A DNA stretch of 64,000 nucleotides from Periplaneta americana (lineage: Eukaryota > Arthropoda > Insecta > Blattodea > Blattidae): contig NW_027185502.1 of NCBI RefSeq assembly GCF_040183065.1, positions 3,895,501-3,959,500 of the forward strand, read 5' to 3'. The position numbers and the translations under genes were made by a program. The notes under the pieces are model-generated. The model had not been told where the DNA came from. It worked only from the letters and a program-made list of their open reading frames with translations, and did no database searches. Of this stretch, positions 10,198 to 23,209 are shown in pieces; within the stretch, counting starts at the first letter, position 1, and every line of letters begins with the position of its first letter.

Positions 10198-10617
10198 GAG
10201 TGTTGCCAACTGGACGGAAATTCCGTCAAAACTGACGGAATTTCAACGTAGTGGACGGCAAAAAAAATGGCTTTGACGGGTGACGGATTTTCTGGCGGAA
10301 ATTACGATTTACATCAACTTTTGACATTTTTAGCTGCTGTCATTTTTAATTATTTAATTTTTAGAAGATTTTACTTTTTATTTGAACAGCCCTGTCTGTT
10401 CCGTACTAAGTTTAAGAATCCCCTGTTTCATATTTCCTCGTAATCAAGTTAGATATTGACGAAATATTATATTAATCAGGATTGGTAAGTAAGTTGTGTT
10501 AAAATTTTCTTTATATATGTTGGGTCTTATTATTATTTTTTTTTTTAATTTTGACGGATTCTGACGGATTTGTAGGTGTTATACTGACGGGATATAATTT
10601 ATGTGTTGGCAACACTG
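10198..10617. mobile_element. hAT MITE, 420 bp, TSD AATAAAAC
   Basis: The inverted ends AGTGTTGCCAAC/GTTGGCAACACT (12 bp perfect) are flanked by identical 8-bp repeats AATAAAAC at 10190-10197 and 10618-10625. Eight-base duplications and C/AGTG ends are typical of hAT elements. The motif GACGG(A/G) recurs many times near both ends, like subterminal transposase-binding sites. There is no ORF, so it is non-autonomous. It interrupts the C-terminal end of the P-like gene. Confidence 0.88.
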
Positions 10618-11541
10618 AATAAAACAGCTGAACGTTATTTGAGAAAATAACTCATGCAGTCTAGGGTTAATGAAGTCGCTCTCATATTTGTCCGAAATTA
10701 AACACTGGAACACTTTATATGCAAGTACAGTCACATTTGTTACGAATTGTGTGCGCCACAAGAGTCCGCCCCTGTCTATTATTCTTAAATAATTATTCAA
10801 TTCTACTGTATAACTGGAATATTCCAATGTCTGATCACTGTATAAAACATGTCTACATCTAACACACTTTACTACTACACTTACACACTTGGCAACATAA
10901 CCTGCAATGTAGTAGGCATATATCAGCGCCATCATATTATTTTTTCTACCTCAACGTCCTCACAATCAAAAATAACATCTTCACAACCACATTCCACAAC
11001 AGCATCCAAATCTCCCCTGTAGTTACAATCATCTCCACTCCCATTTTGAAGGGATTTTTAGAAGTAGACGTTAGTTGTTCATTACATAATTTCTCTAGCT
11101 GTCTAGCATGTTCCAGTTGATTCTAGTGTCTGAAATGAGAATGATAACTCGAAAACCTCGCTGATTCAGTATGTTTAGAATTGATACTGCGAACTCGTAA
11201 AGCTTTCCTGAAGTCAAATTCCTTACAGGAAAAAGACTTTATGGTATATCTTTATTGTTTGACAGAGTGACGTAATCATAAATTCTTGCACTGTGGTAGC
11301 AGGTTGTAATTTATCTGCGAAATCCTGTACGGTGTTTTGCCACCCTTAAAAGAAATTGCAGGTTTAACATAAATGTCGTCCAATAATAAGTTAACAACTT
11401 TCTCGTGATTTTCTAATGTCTGAGCCTTTTCAGAAAGATATTTTAATGAATAGAAATTTGAGCTTTCTGGACTCAAGGAGTGGGATAGCTGTCTTAGATA
11501 ATTAGGATAAGGAGTGGTGAGCACATTGGAACTCCATAATT
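10618..11541 (-). pseudogene. P-element/THAP9-like transposase, 3' segment
   Basis: From 11541 downward the frame reads LWSSNVLTTPYPNYLRQLS, then NLLLDDIYVKPAISFKGGK, which carries the first catalytic acid region of P/THAP9-type RNase-H-like transposases (LLIDEI-Y-K...GG). Further down come YYIAGYVAKCVSVVVKCVRC, matching the conserved YIAGYVA...C..C block, and LEYSSYTVELNNYLRIIDRGGL. Between these blocks the frame is broken and the middle of the catalytic domain, with the GTP-binding insertion, is missing. The gene continues upstream across two insertions at 19370-19453 and 24053-24650. It is cut at its 3' end by the MITE at 10198-10617. It is inactive. Confidence 0.7.
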
Positions 11542-11801
11542 GTCTATAGCAGCCGTGGCGAAAATGTGATCGTGCGCCGAGCCACTGTGTAACCTGCAAC
11601 GTGCATAGCACCTATGGAGGGAGGCGGACACCCAAAGGGGAAGTGAAGCAACTGTCTGACTTATTAACGGATTTTCATTTTCCTTACGTCAAGCGCTTAA
11701 ATATAATTTTATACAGTATAAGGCTACAAACTAATGTTTAGCACGTGTAACGAAGAAAGAAATGAACAAGGAAACATAGGACACATTATCACAACCTAAA
11801 A

Positions 11802-12163
11802 TTAACTGTCTTCAGAATGTCTCTGCGATAGAGTTTCAGAATCAGGAATTAAGTCACTTACTGCCAGTCGTAGTTGATCACGAAGGTATTTGTCTGTCAG
11901 TCGTGATCTAAATTTGGTTTTTACTATTTTCATTGTTGAAAATAATTTTTCACAAATGTAAGTTGTAGCGAACATGGCTTCAACAGAGCAAGCGAAAGAA
12001 CGAAAATTCGGATATTTATTTTTTGGCAAGATTTGAAAAGTTCAACATTTGTGAAATATTTACATCTAGCTTTGATTTAACATCACATTGTAAATCTGTG
12101 AGTTTAAACTGAAGATCTAACCTCATTATTCGTGCATCTGCTGAAAAAGAATCGACGTACAGA
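11802..12163 (-). pseudogene. hAT-1 transposase C-terminus (GTF2IRD2/ZMYM-like group)
   Basis: Reading from 12163, SFSADARIMRLDLQFKLTDL and QCDVKSKLDV match the (P)F..D......LQ.EL..LQCD..LK segment of this hAT group. A frameshift near 12023 then leads into YPNFRSFACSVEAMFATTYI and CEKLFSTMKIVKTKFRSRLT, the hAT dimerisation domain with its CE..FS.MK..K...RS.L signature. The frame stops at 11802. Everything N-terminal was lost or displaced when the LINE inserted at 12164. It is inactive. Confidence 0.8.
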
Positions 12164-12505
12164 GATAATAATAATAATTATTTATTTATTTTATTTATTT
12201 ATTTAGATTATTAATGTGCAAAACAACAGCACAAGGCCAATTACTGTTTAGCACAAGATACAAAACAAAACAAAACAAAACAACAAATGATGATGAGAAT
12301 GAATGATAGAAAATGGCAGTGAGATGAAATACAATCAATAAAATAGTCTACATTAATCAATTGACCAAATTCAACAAATAAATAGTACAAATAATTATTA
12401 AAATTAAATAATATTGTAAAGATATGCAATTGACAAGAATAGTATGATACATATCTTAACAAATGGCATAATTAATAAAACTGACATAAAGACTCAAAAG
12501 ATATA

Positions 12506-15278
12506 CTACACATTAAATGGATCCAAGTTCAATCCATGCAAATTAGCATATTTAATATATCTGCAGACCGGAGAGAGAGATTTAGAATTCCTATTATAAA
12601 ACAATTTATGAAATCTTAAACCCTTAGCAGGAATACGAAGACTGATATTGCTTATGAAAGATTCACAATCAATATCACCCTTAATGGCTTTACAAAAAAA
12701 TAAATAATCAAGATCCTGACGTCTGGTGAACAAACTACCGCAATTGAAATATTTGCAATTAATCTCATAGTTATGATCGGAATTTGGTAAAAATCTATAA
12801 GAACACAAGGAAATAAATTTTCTTTGAATATTCTCAAATTTAGCCAAGTCAGTGGAAGTAATGGAGTTCCATACAACAGATGCATATTCAAGCATGGATC
12901 TAACTAACGTATAGTATAAAATTAATAAACACATAGGAGTGGAAAAAGAATAAGTTATAGATCTAATTAGACCAAGCATCCTTAATGAATGGGTATAAAT
13001 ATATTGCACATGATCATGGAAATATAATTTTGAATCAAGTAGGACACCAAGATCTCTAATACAACCTTTCTTAGTAATTACAACATTACTAAGAGAATAA
13101 TTAAATTTTAGGGAAGTAGTTTTCCGTGAGAAGGAAATAACAAAAGTTTTGGATTGATTCATTTTCATTCCATTTTCAACAGACCAATGTGAAATTCAAT
13201 TAATATCATTTTGAAGAATTTTACAATCAACCGAACTATTAATTTTACGAAAGATTTTGAGATCATCCGCAAATAAAAGGCAGCTAGAACTTATTCTTTT
13301 ACTTATATCATTTATAAATAATAAAAATAGGAGAGGTCACAATGTAGACCCTTGAGGAACTACGCATAAACTATTAAATGGAACAGAGAGAAAATTACCT
13401 AGTCGAACACAAGACTGTCTATCTGTTAAATAATTTTCAAACCAATTAACGTAGTTAGTGGAGAGACCAAAATTACTTAATTTATTTAATAAAATTTTGT
13501 GAGGAACAACATCAAACGCTTTGCTAAAATCAAAATAAATTGAGTCAATTTGACCTTGATTTTCAACTATAGGCATTATAAGATTCAGATAGGAAACTAA
13601 ATTAGTAGTAGTAGATTTCCCTCTTGTAAATCCATGTTGGGCCGAATTGATCTTATTTTTGACATAAAATGAAATGTGTTTGTGAATAATTTTTTTCAGA
13701 AAAATTGTTTAGGATAGAAATGGGTCTATAATTAGTAACACTGTTTTATTACTGTTTTTGAAAACTGGAATAATGGATGCTTCCTTCCAAAGTGATGGGT
13801 AAATTCCTGTTTTTAAACTAAGATTGAATAAAAAAGTTAAAATGGGTATGAAAATATTAGAGCAACCCTTGATTATAAAATTAGGAATGCTATCTGTACC
13901 TTTAGATTTATTAGGCTTTAGCTTTTTAATAGCTTTAGTTACATCATCGAATGTAATTTTAGGCAGGGGCAAACATTCAGTAATATTAGAATCATAAGTA
14001 ATGAAATTAGAGTTACAATTTTGTTGAACAGATTTAAATTGACTAGCAAATGCATTTGCAATTTCTTTTTCATCTGTGATGTGAACGCCATTTATTATTA
14101 ATTCAGTGGGATTGCTATTAGTTTTTCGAAAAGTTTCTACATATTTCCAAAATTTATTTGGTTCATGCTTTAGGTTATCATCAATTGATTGTAACCATTT
14201 GAATTTATCGGATTTAATCATGGCTTTAACTTGTTTTCTAAAATTAGAAAAAATTTGATAATGATGATCAGTTTTATATTTTTTGTAATTTTTATGAGCT
14301 TTATTTTTTTTCTTTATAAGCTGACGTAAATCGTTTGAAAACCATTTAGGATAGTGCGATTTTTTTAACAAAGGTGACAGGGACACAAAGAGATATAGCA
14401 TTGCATATAATTTGAGACAAGGAATTTGCAGCAGTGTTTACATCAGTAGTCTGATATATGCTAGTCCAATCATAATTGTATAGAATAGAATAAAGATTCA
14501 GATAATCACCTTGAGAATAATTTAAATAAGAACTGATTTGACAGTGTTCCGGTAACGATAAATTTACTTCAATATAAATAGAGATAGATGGATGATAAAT
14601 GTCCTCTAAAACTAGAGAGTGATCGGCAAGTTTAACTGTACTGTTATTGACATTAGTAAAAACCAAATCATGAAGATTTTTACTCGTAACGGTAGAGTTA
14701 ATTTGATTTAATCCAAGAAGGCAGGACGAGGAATATAAATCCTTAGCCTTAATTTTAGAGTAATAATGAGTGTCATTAAGATTGGAACCAGTTGACCAGT
14801 CCATACCAGGAGTATTAAAATCACCAAGGATTACTATTCTAAAATTATGAGTGTCAAGATTTTTTTCAAGAAAATTAAGATAAGATTTTAAGTGAATGTG
14901 ATCTGTATCAGGAGAGAAGTAATGGTTACCAATTAACAGATTAATACCATCAGTCATTCTAATTTCAACCCAAACGCATTCACTAATAATTTCTAAGTCT
15001 AAACACCTTCTAGTGAAAGGTTACTGGTTGCTAACGCTGTTAGGACACCACCACCTCTTTTTTTTATTAGTGTCTTCAAACAGTCTGTCTGCACGAAACA
15101 CAGTATAATTATTAGGAAATAAATTTGAATTAATAACTGACTCAGATAACCATGTTTCAGTGAGACAGATAATGAGATCATTATTACTCACTATATTTTG
15201 AAAAATTTCATCAACTTTAGTATTAAGTCCACGAACATTTTGGTAGAAAATCTCAAGATGATTAATAGAACTGAACAT
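12506..15278 (-). pseudogene. LINE ORF2: AP endonuclease and reverse transcriptase, frameshifted
   Basis: The N-terminus reads FYQNVRGLNTKVDEIF and LIICLTETWLS, which are endonuclease motifs including the catalytic E. ILGDFNTPGMDWS and the HDLVFTN region (about 14860-14640) follow. The RT fingers and palm read KSKGTDSIPNFIIKG, DFSKAFDVVPHKILLNKL and VPQGSTL. The catalytic FADD box is at 13262-13273 (CLLFADDLKIF). The C-terminal LFYNRNSKSLSP region ends at 12506. Frameshifts fall near 15070, 14990, 14350, 13720 and 13600. Stops appear after VPQGSTL (13337) and before the last segment. Motif order and wording fit the jockey superfamily; the exact clade is uncertain. Confidence 0.85.
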
Positions 15279-15299
15279 AGAAAGTGAGAGCGAACAAGA

Positions 15300-15647
15300 C
15301 TAAGACTGAGAGGCATTTCCCTGAGAATCAACAGAGTTCGAATTAGCAGAATGCGCAAAGTGCTGCTCAGGCTTTAATTTACCATAAAATGGTGCAACTA
15401 GGCAACCAGCAGGCCAAACTTCAGGTTTGTTAATGGAATCGAAATCCCTCACATCAACAGTGATGTGAAAGGAAGAATATGATTGATATTTAGTTTTTAG
15501 TTTAGTTACAACAAGAGATCTTAGCTGAAGTTGATTCTTCAGGGAGTCCTCTATACTGTTTGTGTTGACTTTGGAACTAAATCTCGAAACAAATAGAGAT
15601 TTAGTTTTAATTCTCTCAGGGGCCATTTCAATGCTACTCATGGCCAA
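15300..15647 (-). pseudogene. LINE ORF1 C-terminal part
   Basis: About 115 residues ending in a stop just upstream of ORF2. The segment YSSFHITVDVRDFDSIN followed by PEVWPAGCLVAPFYGKL matches the C-terminal domain of jockey/CR1-type ORF1 proteins (SF.V.V....D..L..P..WP.GC.V..F). The nucleic-acid-binding N-terminal part is absent because the element is 5'-truncated. Confidence 0.65.
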
Positions 15648-15654
15648 TGTTCCA

Positions 15655-15687
15655 ATAATAATAATAATAATAATAATAATAGTAATA
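15655..15687. repeat. (AAT)n microsatellite
   Basis: Perfect AAT/ATA units between the LINE 5' end and the hAT left end. Confidence 0.9.
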
Positions 15688-15689
15688 AC

Positions 15690-17798
<2,109 letters not shown>

Positions 17799-17897
17799 CA
17801 CATTGTGAAACATAAAGATAATGCAAAATATAAATTATATTAGCTTTATAAGTAAATATGTATTTACATATAAATCCTTTCCCTGGTAATAACTTTT

Positions 17898-18375
17898 CAT
17901 TCATTCATTCATTCATTTTATTCCATAGATCTTACATGAGCAATGAAGCTTTAAGATGTGGAACATGTCAACATTTTACAATATTACAATTACAATTTTT
18001 ACAAATTTTTATAGTTTTACAATTTAGTAATTTTCTACAATTTTTACAATGTTGTACAATTTTTTTTACATTTTGGCGAGATGTAGTGAGATGAAATGAG
18101 GTCCGAGGATTCGCCAAAATATTACCCCGCATTTGCCTTTTCGGTGGGGGAAACCTCGGAAAAACCCAACCAGGTAATCAAATCAAAGGGGGTAATCAAC
18201 TCAAAGGTGTTGATGCCAAGGACTCGCCATAGACCATCCGGCTTCAGTCCCACGGCTGTGGAAAACCTCGGAAGAAACCAAAGTCCAAAGGGGGATCCAA
18301 CCCAAGCCCGAACGCAGCTCCGGAACAGCAGCCCAGCGAGTCTGCCGACTGAGCTACATCGATGGCTCTACTAAA
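17898..18375 (-). mobile_element. tRNA-derived SINE (SINE-B) with (AATG)n tail
   Basis: On the minus strand the head holds an A box (TAGCTCAGTCGGCAGA) and a degraded B box (GGGTTGGATCCCC). A central segment reads ACCTGGTTGGGTTTTTCCGA, which is the same core seen in SINE-A and SINE-C. The 3' end is a run of AATG units (plus strand 17898-17918, ATTC). No clear target duplication was found. It lies inside hAT-1. Confidence 0.65.
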
Positions 18376-18419
18376 AGTATACAATACATAGCCAATCAGA
18401 TTATTAAATTTACAAACGC

Positions 18420-19020
18420 AAACGATCATTCATAAGTTGAGCTATATTATAATACAAAACAATTTAATTAAATTTAAGGTATAAACAATTCAACCAGTTG
18501 TGATATACAGAAATTGATAATACATATCATGCAAACTACTTCAAATTACAAACACAAATAATTTATCAGTAGAGCTATATAGATTACTATTCAATTTAAA
18601 GCATATACAATTCATCGGCCAAAACTATACAAATATATACAATACAAAGTAGCATACTTTCATTAAGCTATACAAATTTGTGCAATTAATATCAAGTAGA
18701 TTAATTCAATTTATAATCATAAACAATTCATCAGTTGAGCTATACATATTACCATTCAATTTACAGTAGGTCTATATACAATTCATCAGTAGAGCTACAC
18801 AGACTAGTAATCATTTTAAGAACATATACAATTCATCAGCCAAACTATACAAACATATACAATCAAATTAGTTCAATTTACAAACTTATTTTCGTTAAGC
18901 TATACAATTCATATGAAGTAGATTAATTCAATTTATAAGCTTAAACAATTCATCAGTTGACGTATACAGTACATACAATTCATCAGTTATGCTAAACAAA
19001 AAATACAATACATAATACAT
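18420..19020. repeat. About 60-bp minisatellite (AATTCATCAGTTGAGCTATAC units)
   Basis: The motif ATTCATCAG(T/C)(T/C), followed by GAGCTATAC or a close variant and an AT-rich spacer, recurs roughly every 55-65 bp about ten times. Spacers include CAATTTATAATCATA and AAGCTTAAAC. It is imperfect and non-coding. It adjoins the head side of SINE-B inside hAT-1. Confidence 0.7.
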
Positions 19021-19369
19021 AACAATACATAACACTTAACCTTTTAATGTTTCATGAGTGACATGTAGTATAATGCCGTTTATACAACCGTTTTCCTCGT
19101 AATACTTGTGAACAATTCATATATTTAATATTCTCATCATATTGGCAGAAAAAAAAAATCTTTCATTTTTGTAGAGGTACATGGTTTCGAGAGAGACATT
19201 GCGATGGTACGCCACTCGCAGGTCAGAGACAAATACAAATGGAACGGAGTTTGACTCCAGTGAGTGAGAGGGTGGGGTTGGGGAAGGCAGGAAGCAAGAG
19301 AAATGCACAGCTATCATTGTGAGCCACAATGTGCTCATGAGTCATATTTTCGCCACGGCTGGTCTATAG

Positions 19370-19453
19370 GATGGCGGATTTGAAAAATAATTCAAGGATG
19401 CCCATACTAAAATATCAATCGAGTATTTCGGCACTTTGTTGTTAACAGTGATA
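19370..19453 (-). pseudogene. P-element/THAP9-like transposase, middle segment
   Basis: A short piece between hAT-1 and element A reads KYSIDILVWASLNYFSNPPS on the minus strand. It matches the (R/K)YS.(D)...A..(I/Y)F..SP..Y segment that precedes the catalytic domain in P/THAP9-like proteins. It continues directly into LWSSNVLTTP at 11541 once hAT-1 is removed. Upstream it should join KFLKEQ at 24053 with a one-base frameshift. Confidence 0.65.
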
Positions 19454-20157
19454 CTTGCTCCCATAGGCGGAGAGAGAACCGTTTTCTTTGGGGGGGGGGG
19501 GCAAAGAAAAACCATAGAATCCCCATATAACAGAGTTATGGGGGACATCATTTACCTTCGGGGGCATGTTTCTTACAGGTACATCCATATCCGCGATATT
19601 TCGGACAGAGTTTAATAGGGCTTGAACTGTAGGTCTACTACATATTATAATAGGGCATAACTTAAAACAAACTCCTTCCTTGTTGTCTGTCGTACAGAAA
19701 TACATGCATACATCAATAAAATTACGTAACAGTGCTAACAAACTTTTTTTTATATGAAGCTTACTTTCCTGAAGATATCATAACAAATGTAAACTCTTAT
19801 TTTATTTAATCTCGTTTTTAAGTTTATACATTATACCGGAATCACTTTTCTTTTTTCTGCAATGTTGTGCAGTATGTTATTCATATTTCTCAAAGTGGCG
19901 GCCTGAACACCTGCAGACTTCTAACACATGAGTACAGGCTGTTACAAAAGAAACATTACAATGCTTTCATTCCTCAAATGAATGGAAATATTGAGAAACC
20001 CGAAATGTCCACTTTTTTACGAAATTGAGTTGCATTCCATTTTGTATTCTACACACCAGGACGCATAATTCTGAAGAGAGACACTACCAGTGGCGACTCG
20101 TGATATTTTTTGTTTGTAGATTGACGACTAATGACCAAGACAGAAAATGATAACAAC

Positions 20158-20158
<1 letters not shown>

Positions 20159-20209
<51 letters not shown>
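20159..20209. repeat. (AAT)n microsatellite
   Basis: About 17 near-perfect AAT units. Confidence 0.95.
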
Positions 20210-21776
20210 GAGCATGAGCAACTAACTTCTTGCTACAATTAAATTCTTCTAAATGATCAAATACAACTTCAGATATTCTTTCGGGAGTCCTGTCATCTGA
20301 AAGTCCTGTTAATTCTTGTGTTTTATTAGCCTATAGCTTATTTTATTTATTTTTATGTAATTTTGGTTTCGATTCATTTTATGTTTTATATTATATTATT
20401 TTAAATTATTATTTCGTTTATTCCGGTCTTTTAAAATGACCAATGAACTGCATTTAAGGAGGCTACAAGGGTACTTGAAATTCGTATTGTAGTCTCTGAC
20501 AGGGTTTCCTCACCACCACCCAGAAAGAAGGGTCGTAGTATTAGGATATACGGTCATATCCTCAAATGCGGTTAAAGGCAAGCCATACCCCGCCCTTCGC
20601 ACTCATCCCTGTCCGTAACTTCACTGCTAGAAAAAACCGTTTGCTGTAAGATATTTGGATGGTTCCTCGGAAAGTTTTCCTAAGGTCTGAGATGTGCAGT
20701 GGCGACAACTCACGACAGAAAGTGAAAGTTTGAAGAAAATTATTACATCGGGAAGCATTAAAAATGAAATCAGTAATTGAAATGTTTTCTCTCCTCAGAG
20801 GCACGAAATTAAACTGTAGGATCATCCTCATATCCTTCATGGAGGAATCGCCATCATATCCTATGCCAGAATTCAGCTCAACTTATTTCCAATATGAAGA
20901 GAAACCACACATGTTCAGGACTTGTGGGGTTTCTCAATATTTTAGATTCTTAGATTGGCAGCACCTGCATAAGATTTACCATCAATTAATTAAAAATAAT
21001 TATTATAGTTTGGTAACATTGTATATTAAATACCATTTTCCCCAGCACAGGGGAGGTTTGAAACAATCACACATTACTTCCCCATAAGAGGCCATTCCTT
21101 CCTCCCCTGCGACCGTGATTTTGGCGTTATAGAAAGGAAACTGAAAAGGACAATCAGTTCAAAAATAACTTTAAGTTACAGTTCCAGAAAGAACTGAAAT
21201 ATTGATTTTAAAGAATGGTGGCCTCACCATTATCGCAAGAATACATAGCTTAGTCTCTGGAAACTCAAGTGAGAGGAACTCCACGTTCTCAGTAAGAACC
21301 ATTTTAAACTGAATTCCATCCGTTTCATTACTCCAGTGAAAATCTCAGAGTTGTAAAAGCAAAAGTACACATAGGTAGAAGAATAATGTAACATACTTTT
21401 GTATTATCAGAACGTTCATTGATTCCTCATACCATATAAAGGAAGTTTGCCAAAAAAAACGGATTATCTGAAAAAGTCCCACAGATTCCATCCAGAAAAC
21501 GAAGGGGTGCAGGAAGTTTACATTATGATTACACATGAAAATGATCGAGTATTATAATATGACATTGATGATTTGTACCCTTTGTTCTGAAGAATGCGCG
21601 CTTCCTCCTCATGGGGGAAGAAATTTTCTCATGAAATTTCGGCTAGTGTAGGCCTGTGGGACCGATGTGCACCCAGCATCGTGATGTACTTGGGGAGCTG
21701 CGATAGGTCGCGAAAATCCGGTTTCGCAAACCAGCTTTGACAGCTGGGGGCATCATCGTGCTAACCACACGATACC

Positions 21777-22031
21777 AGTCCACACCTGTGGGGTAACGGT
21801 TAGCGTGTCTGGCCGCGAAATCAGGTGGCTCGGGTTCGATTCCCGGTCGGGACAAGTTACCTGGTTGAGGTTTTTTCCGGGGGTTTCCCTCAACCCAATA
21901 TGAGCAAATACTGGGTAACTTTCGGTGCTGGACCCCGGACTCATTTCACCGGCATTATCACCTTTATCTCATTCAGACGCTAAATAACCTAAGATGATGA
22001 TAAAGCGTCGTAAAATAACCTACTTAAAAAT
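21777..22031 (+). mobile_element. SINE-A copy 1, full length, 13-bp TSD
   Basis: It is flanked by exact ACCACACGATACC repeats (21764-21776 and 22032-22044). The tRNA-like head has an A box in GGTAACGGTTAGCG and a B box in GGGTTCGATTCCC. The core AGTTACCTGGTTGAGGTTTT follows, then CAACCCAATATGAGC, and the end region CGCTAAATAACC...AAAGCGTCGTAAAATAACC. This is the best reference copy in the window. Confidence 0.9.
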
Positions 22032-22157
22032 ACCACACGATACCTCCATTCTGGTTGGATGATCGTTCACCTCTGCTTCAGCATGTGGACGTGAGACCAG
22101 CAACTGGCTGGTCGGTCTTGGTCCTTAATGTGCTGTAGTGCCACGGATTTACTTTTT

Positions 22158-22387
22158 CATTATTATTTTATTAGGTTATTTAGCGTCTGAATGAGATGAA
22201 CGTGATAATGCCGGTGAAATGAGTTCGAGGTCCAGCACCGAAAGTTACCCAGCATTTGCTCATATTGGGTTGAGGGAAAATCACGGAAAAACCTCAACCA
22301 GGTAACTTGCTCGGACCGGAAATCGAACCCGGGCCACCTGGTTTCGCGGCCAGACGCGCTAGTGTCCACAGGTCCGCAAGTGTGGAC
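22158..22387 (-). mobile_element. SINE-A copy 2, 12-bp TSD
   Basis: It is flanked by GATTTACTTTTT at 22146-22157 and 22388-22399. Same family as copy 1 in the opposite orientation: head with the CGAACCCGGGCCACCTGG B-box side, and a 3' end in AGGTTATTTAGCGTCTGAAT. The extreme 3' end is slightly shorter. Confidence 0.88.
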
Positions 22388-23209
22388 GATTTACTTTTTG
22401 ACTTTTACCCTTTGTTGTGAATAAAAATTTAATTTTATTGTTCTAGTCTGACGTTTACTCTTTGAGTACGCATAAAAATAAATGAATATTGCATTATATT
22501 GATGATCTGTGGATGTTTCGAAATAAGTAACAATTTTTACTGAATAAGAATATAATTTTAACGTTCTATTCTGAAGCTTAAAGTTTGACTACACATGAAA
22601 ATGACTATTTTATTATATTGATGATTTGTGAAGGATTTGCAATCCTAAGTAACAATTTATTCTGAATAAAAATTTAATTTAATTGTTCTGTTTTGAAGTT
22701 TATAGGCTAGTAATACTGCACATGAAAATGATATATTGATGATTTTTTACAGTTTTGCAAAGTAACCATTTGTTGTGAGTAAAGATGTAATATTTTATTG
22801 TATTCTGCTAATTAATGTATGTTCAAAATATTGAGAAACAACACATACCCAACGCTTTTATATATTTTTTCTCGGAAAATAGATGTCGCATAGGGATGAA
22901 ATCTACTGTATATCTTTAACTTACTGTACTTAACCTCATATATTTTTTTATGGGGTCAAAGTTTTAGATAAAAGTAGCTGTGTGGTTTTTGTCGTTCCTG
23001 AAAATTTTACTTTTATGGACGTGTGTGGTTTCTCAATATCCCATTCAAATGATGTATAGAGATTATTATACATTCAGAAATTTAAAATAAAGTATATTAT
23101 AGTCCAGACACATGGTCTGAAGACATTAATTCGTCAATTAAGCACAGAAACTTAATCATAAACGAAAACAAAAAACATCTTTTGAATTAATTACTTTCTA
23201 AGTTTAATA

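Larger units (their letters stand above)
12164..15655 (-). mobile_element. Jockey/CR1-type LINE, 5'-truncated and decayed
   Basis: A minus-strand non-LTR retrotransposon of about 3.5 kb. Its 3' end is an (AAATA)-type tail next to hAT-1 sequence at 12163. Its 5' end is cut in the C-terminal part of ORF1 at an (AAT)n tract (15655). The AAT repeats on both sides make an exact target duplication impossible to assign. It carries the end of ORF1 and a broken ORF2 with endonuclease and reverse transcriptase. Confidence 0.85.
21591..22405 (+). mobile_element. Retroelement D (non-LTR/SINE-like), 15-bp TSD
   Basis: It is flanked by TACCCTTTGTTCTGA (21576-21590) and TACCCTTTGTTGTGA (22406-22420), a 15-bp duplication with one mismatch. 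The body, with CATCATCGTGCTAACCACAC and GGCTGGTCGGTCTTGG segments, is GC-richer than its surroundings and has no long ORF. It looks like a short non-coding retroelement. Two SINE-A copies are inserted in it in opposite orientations. Confidence 0.65.
21534..22830 (+). repeat. About 125-bp tandem repeat, four copies, split by an insertion
   Basis: Units start with ACATGAAAATGA and contain ATATTGATGAT(T/C)TGT, a GTAACAATTT segment, GAATAAAAATTTAATTTTATT and a GTTCT(A/G)(T/G)TCTGA-like end. Starts are near 21534, about 22470, 22592 and 22722, with a spacing of about 120-130 bp. The first unit is split by element D (21591-22405). Confidence 0.65.
19982..23044. mobile_element. Element C inside element A, TSD TCAAATGA
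   Basis: The ends are ATGGAAATATTGAGAAACC and, reversed, ATGGGATATTGAGAAACC, flanked by the exact 8-bp repeat TCAAATGA (19974-19981 and 23045-23052). Element B shows the uninterrupted site (CATTCCTCAAATGAGG). Related end sequences also occur inside it (GGTTTCTCAATATTTTA near 20933; AAAATATTGAGAAAC near 22827). The 3-kb unit may therefore be two related short elements bracketing other DNA. It contains a microsatellite, a tandem repeat, retroelement D and two SINEs. No transposase was recognised; a hAT-like class is inferred from the 8-bp duplication. Confidence 0.75.

Noticed and set aside
18096-18429. Open frames on both strands
   Set aside because: They fall in SINE-B, which has polymerase III boxes and no coding role.
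18420-19020. CRISPR-like array
   Set aside because: Units are diverged, spacers are not unique sequences of fixed length, and the DNA is eukaryotic.
20091-20720. hAT element bounded by CAGTGGCGAC at 20091 and 20697
   Set aside because: Both motifs are in the same orientation and no inverse partner or duplication was found.
21643-22369. Frames containing RPGIEPEPPDFAARHAN and similar
   Set aside because: These are well-known spurious translations of a tRNA-derived SINE B-box region.
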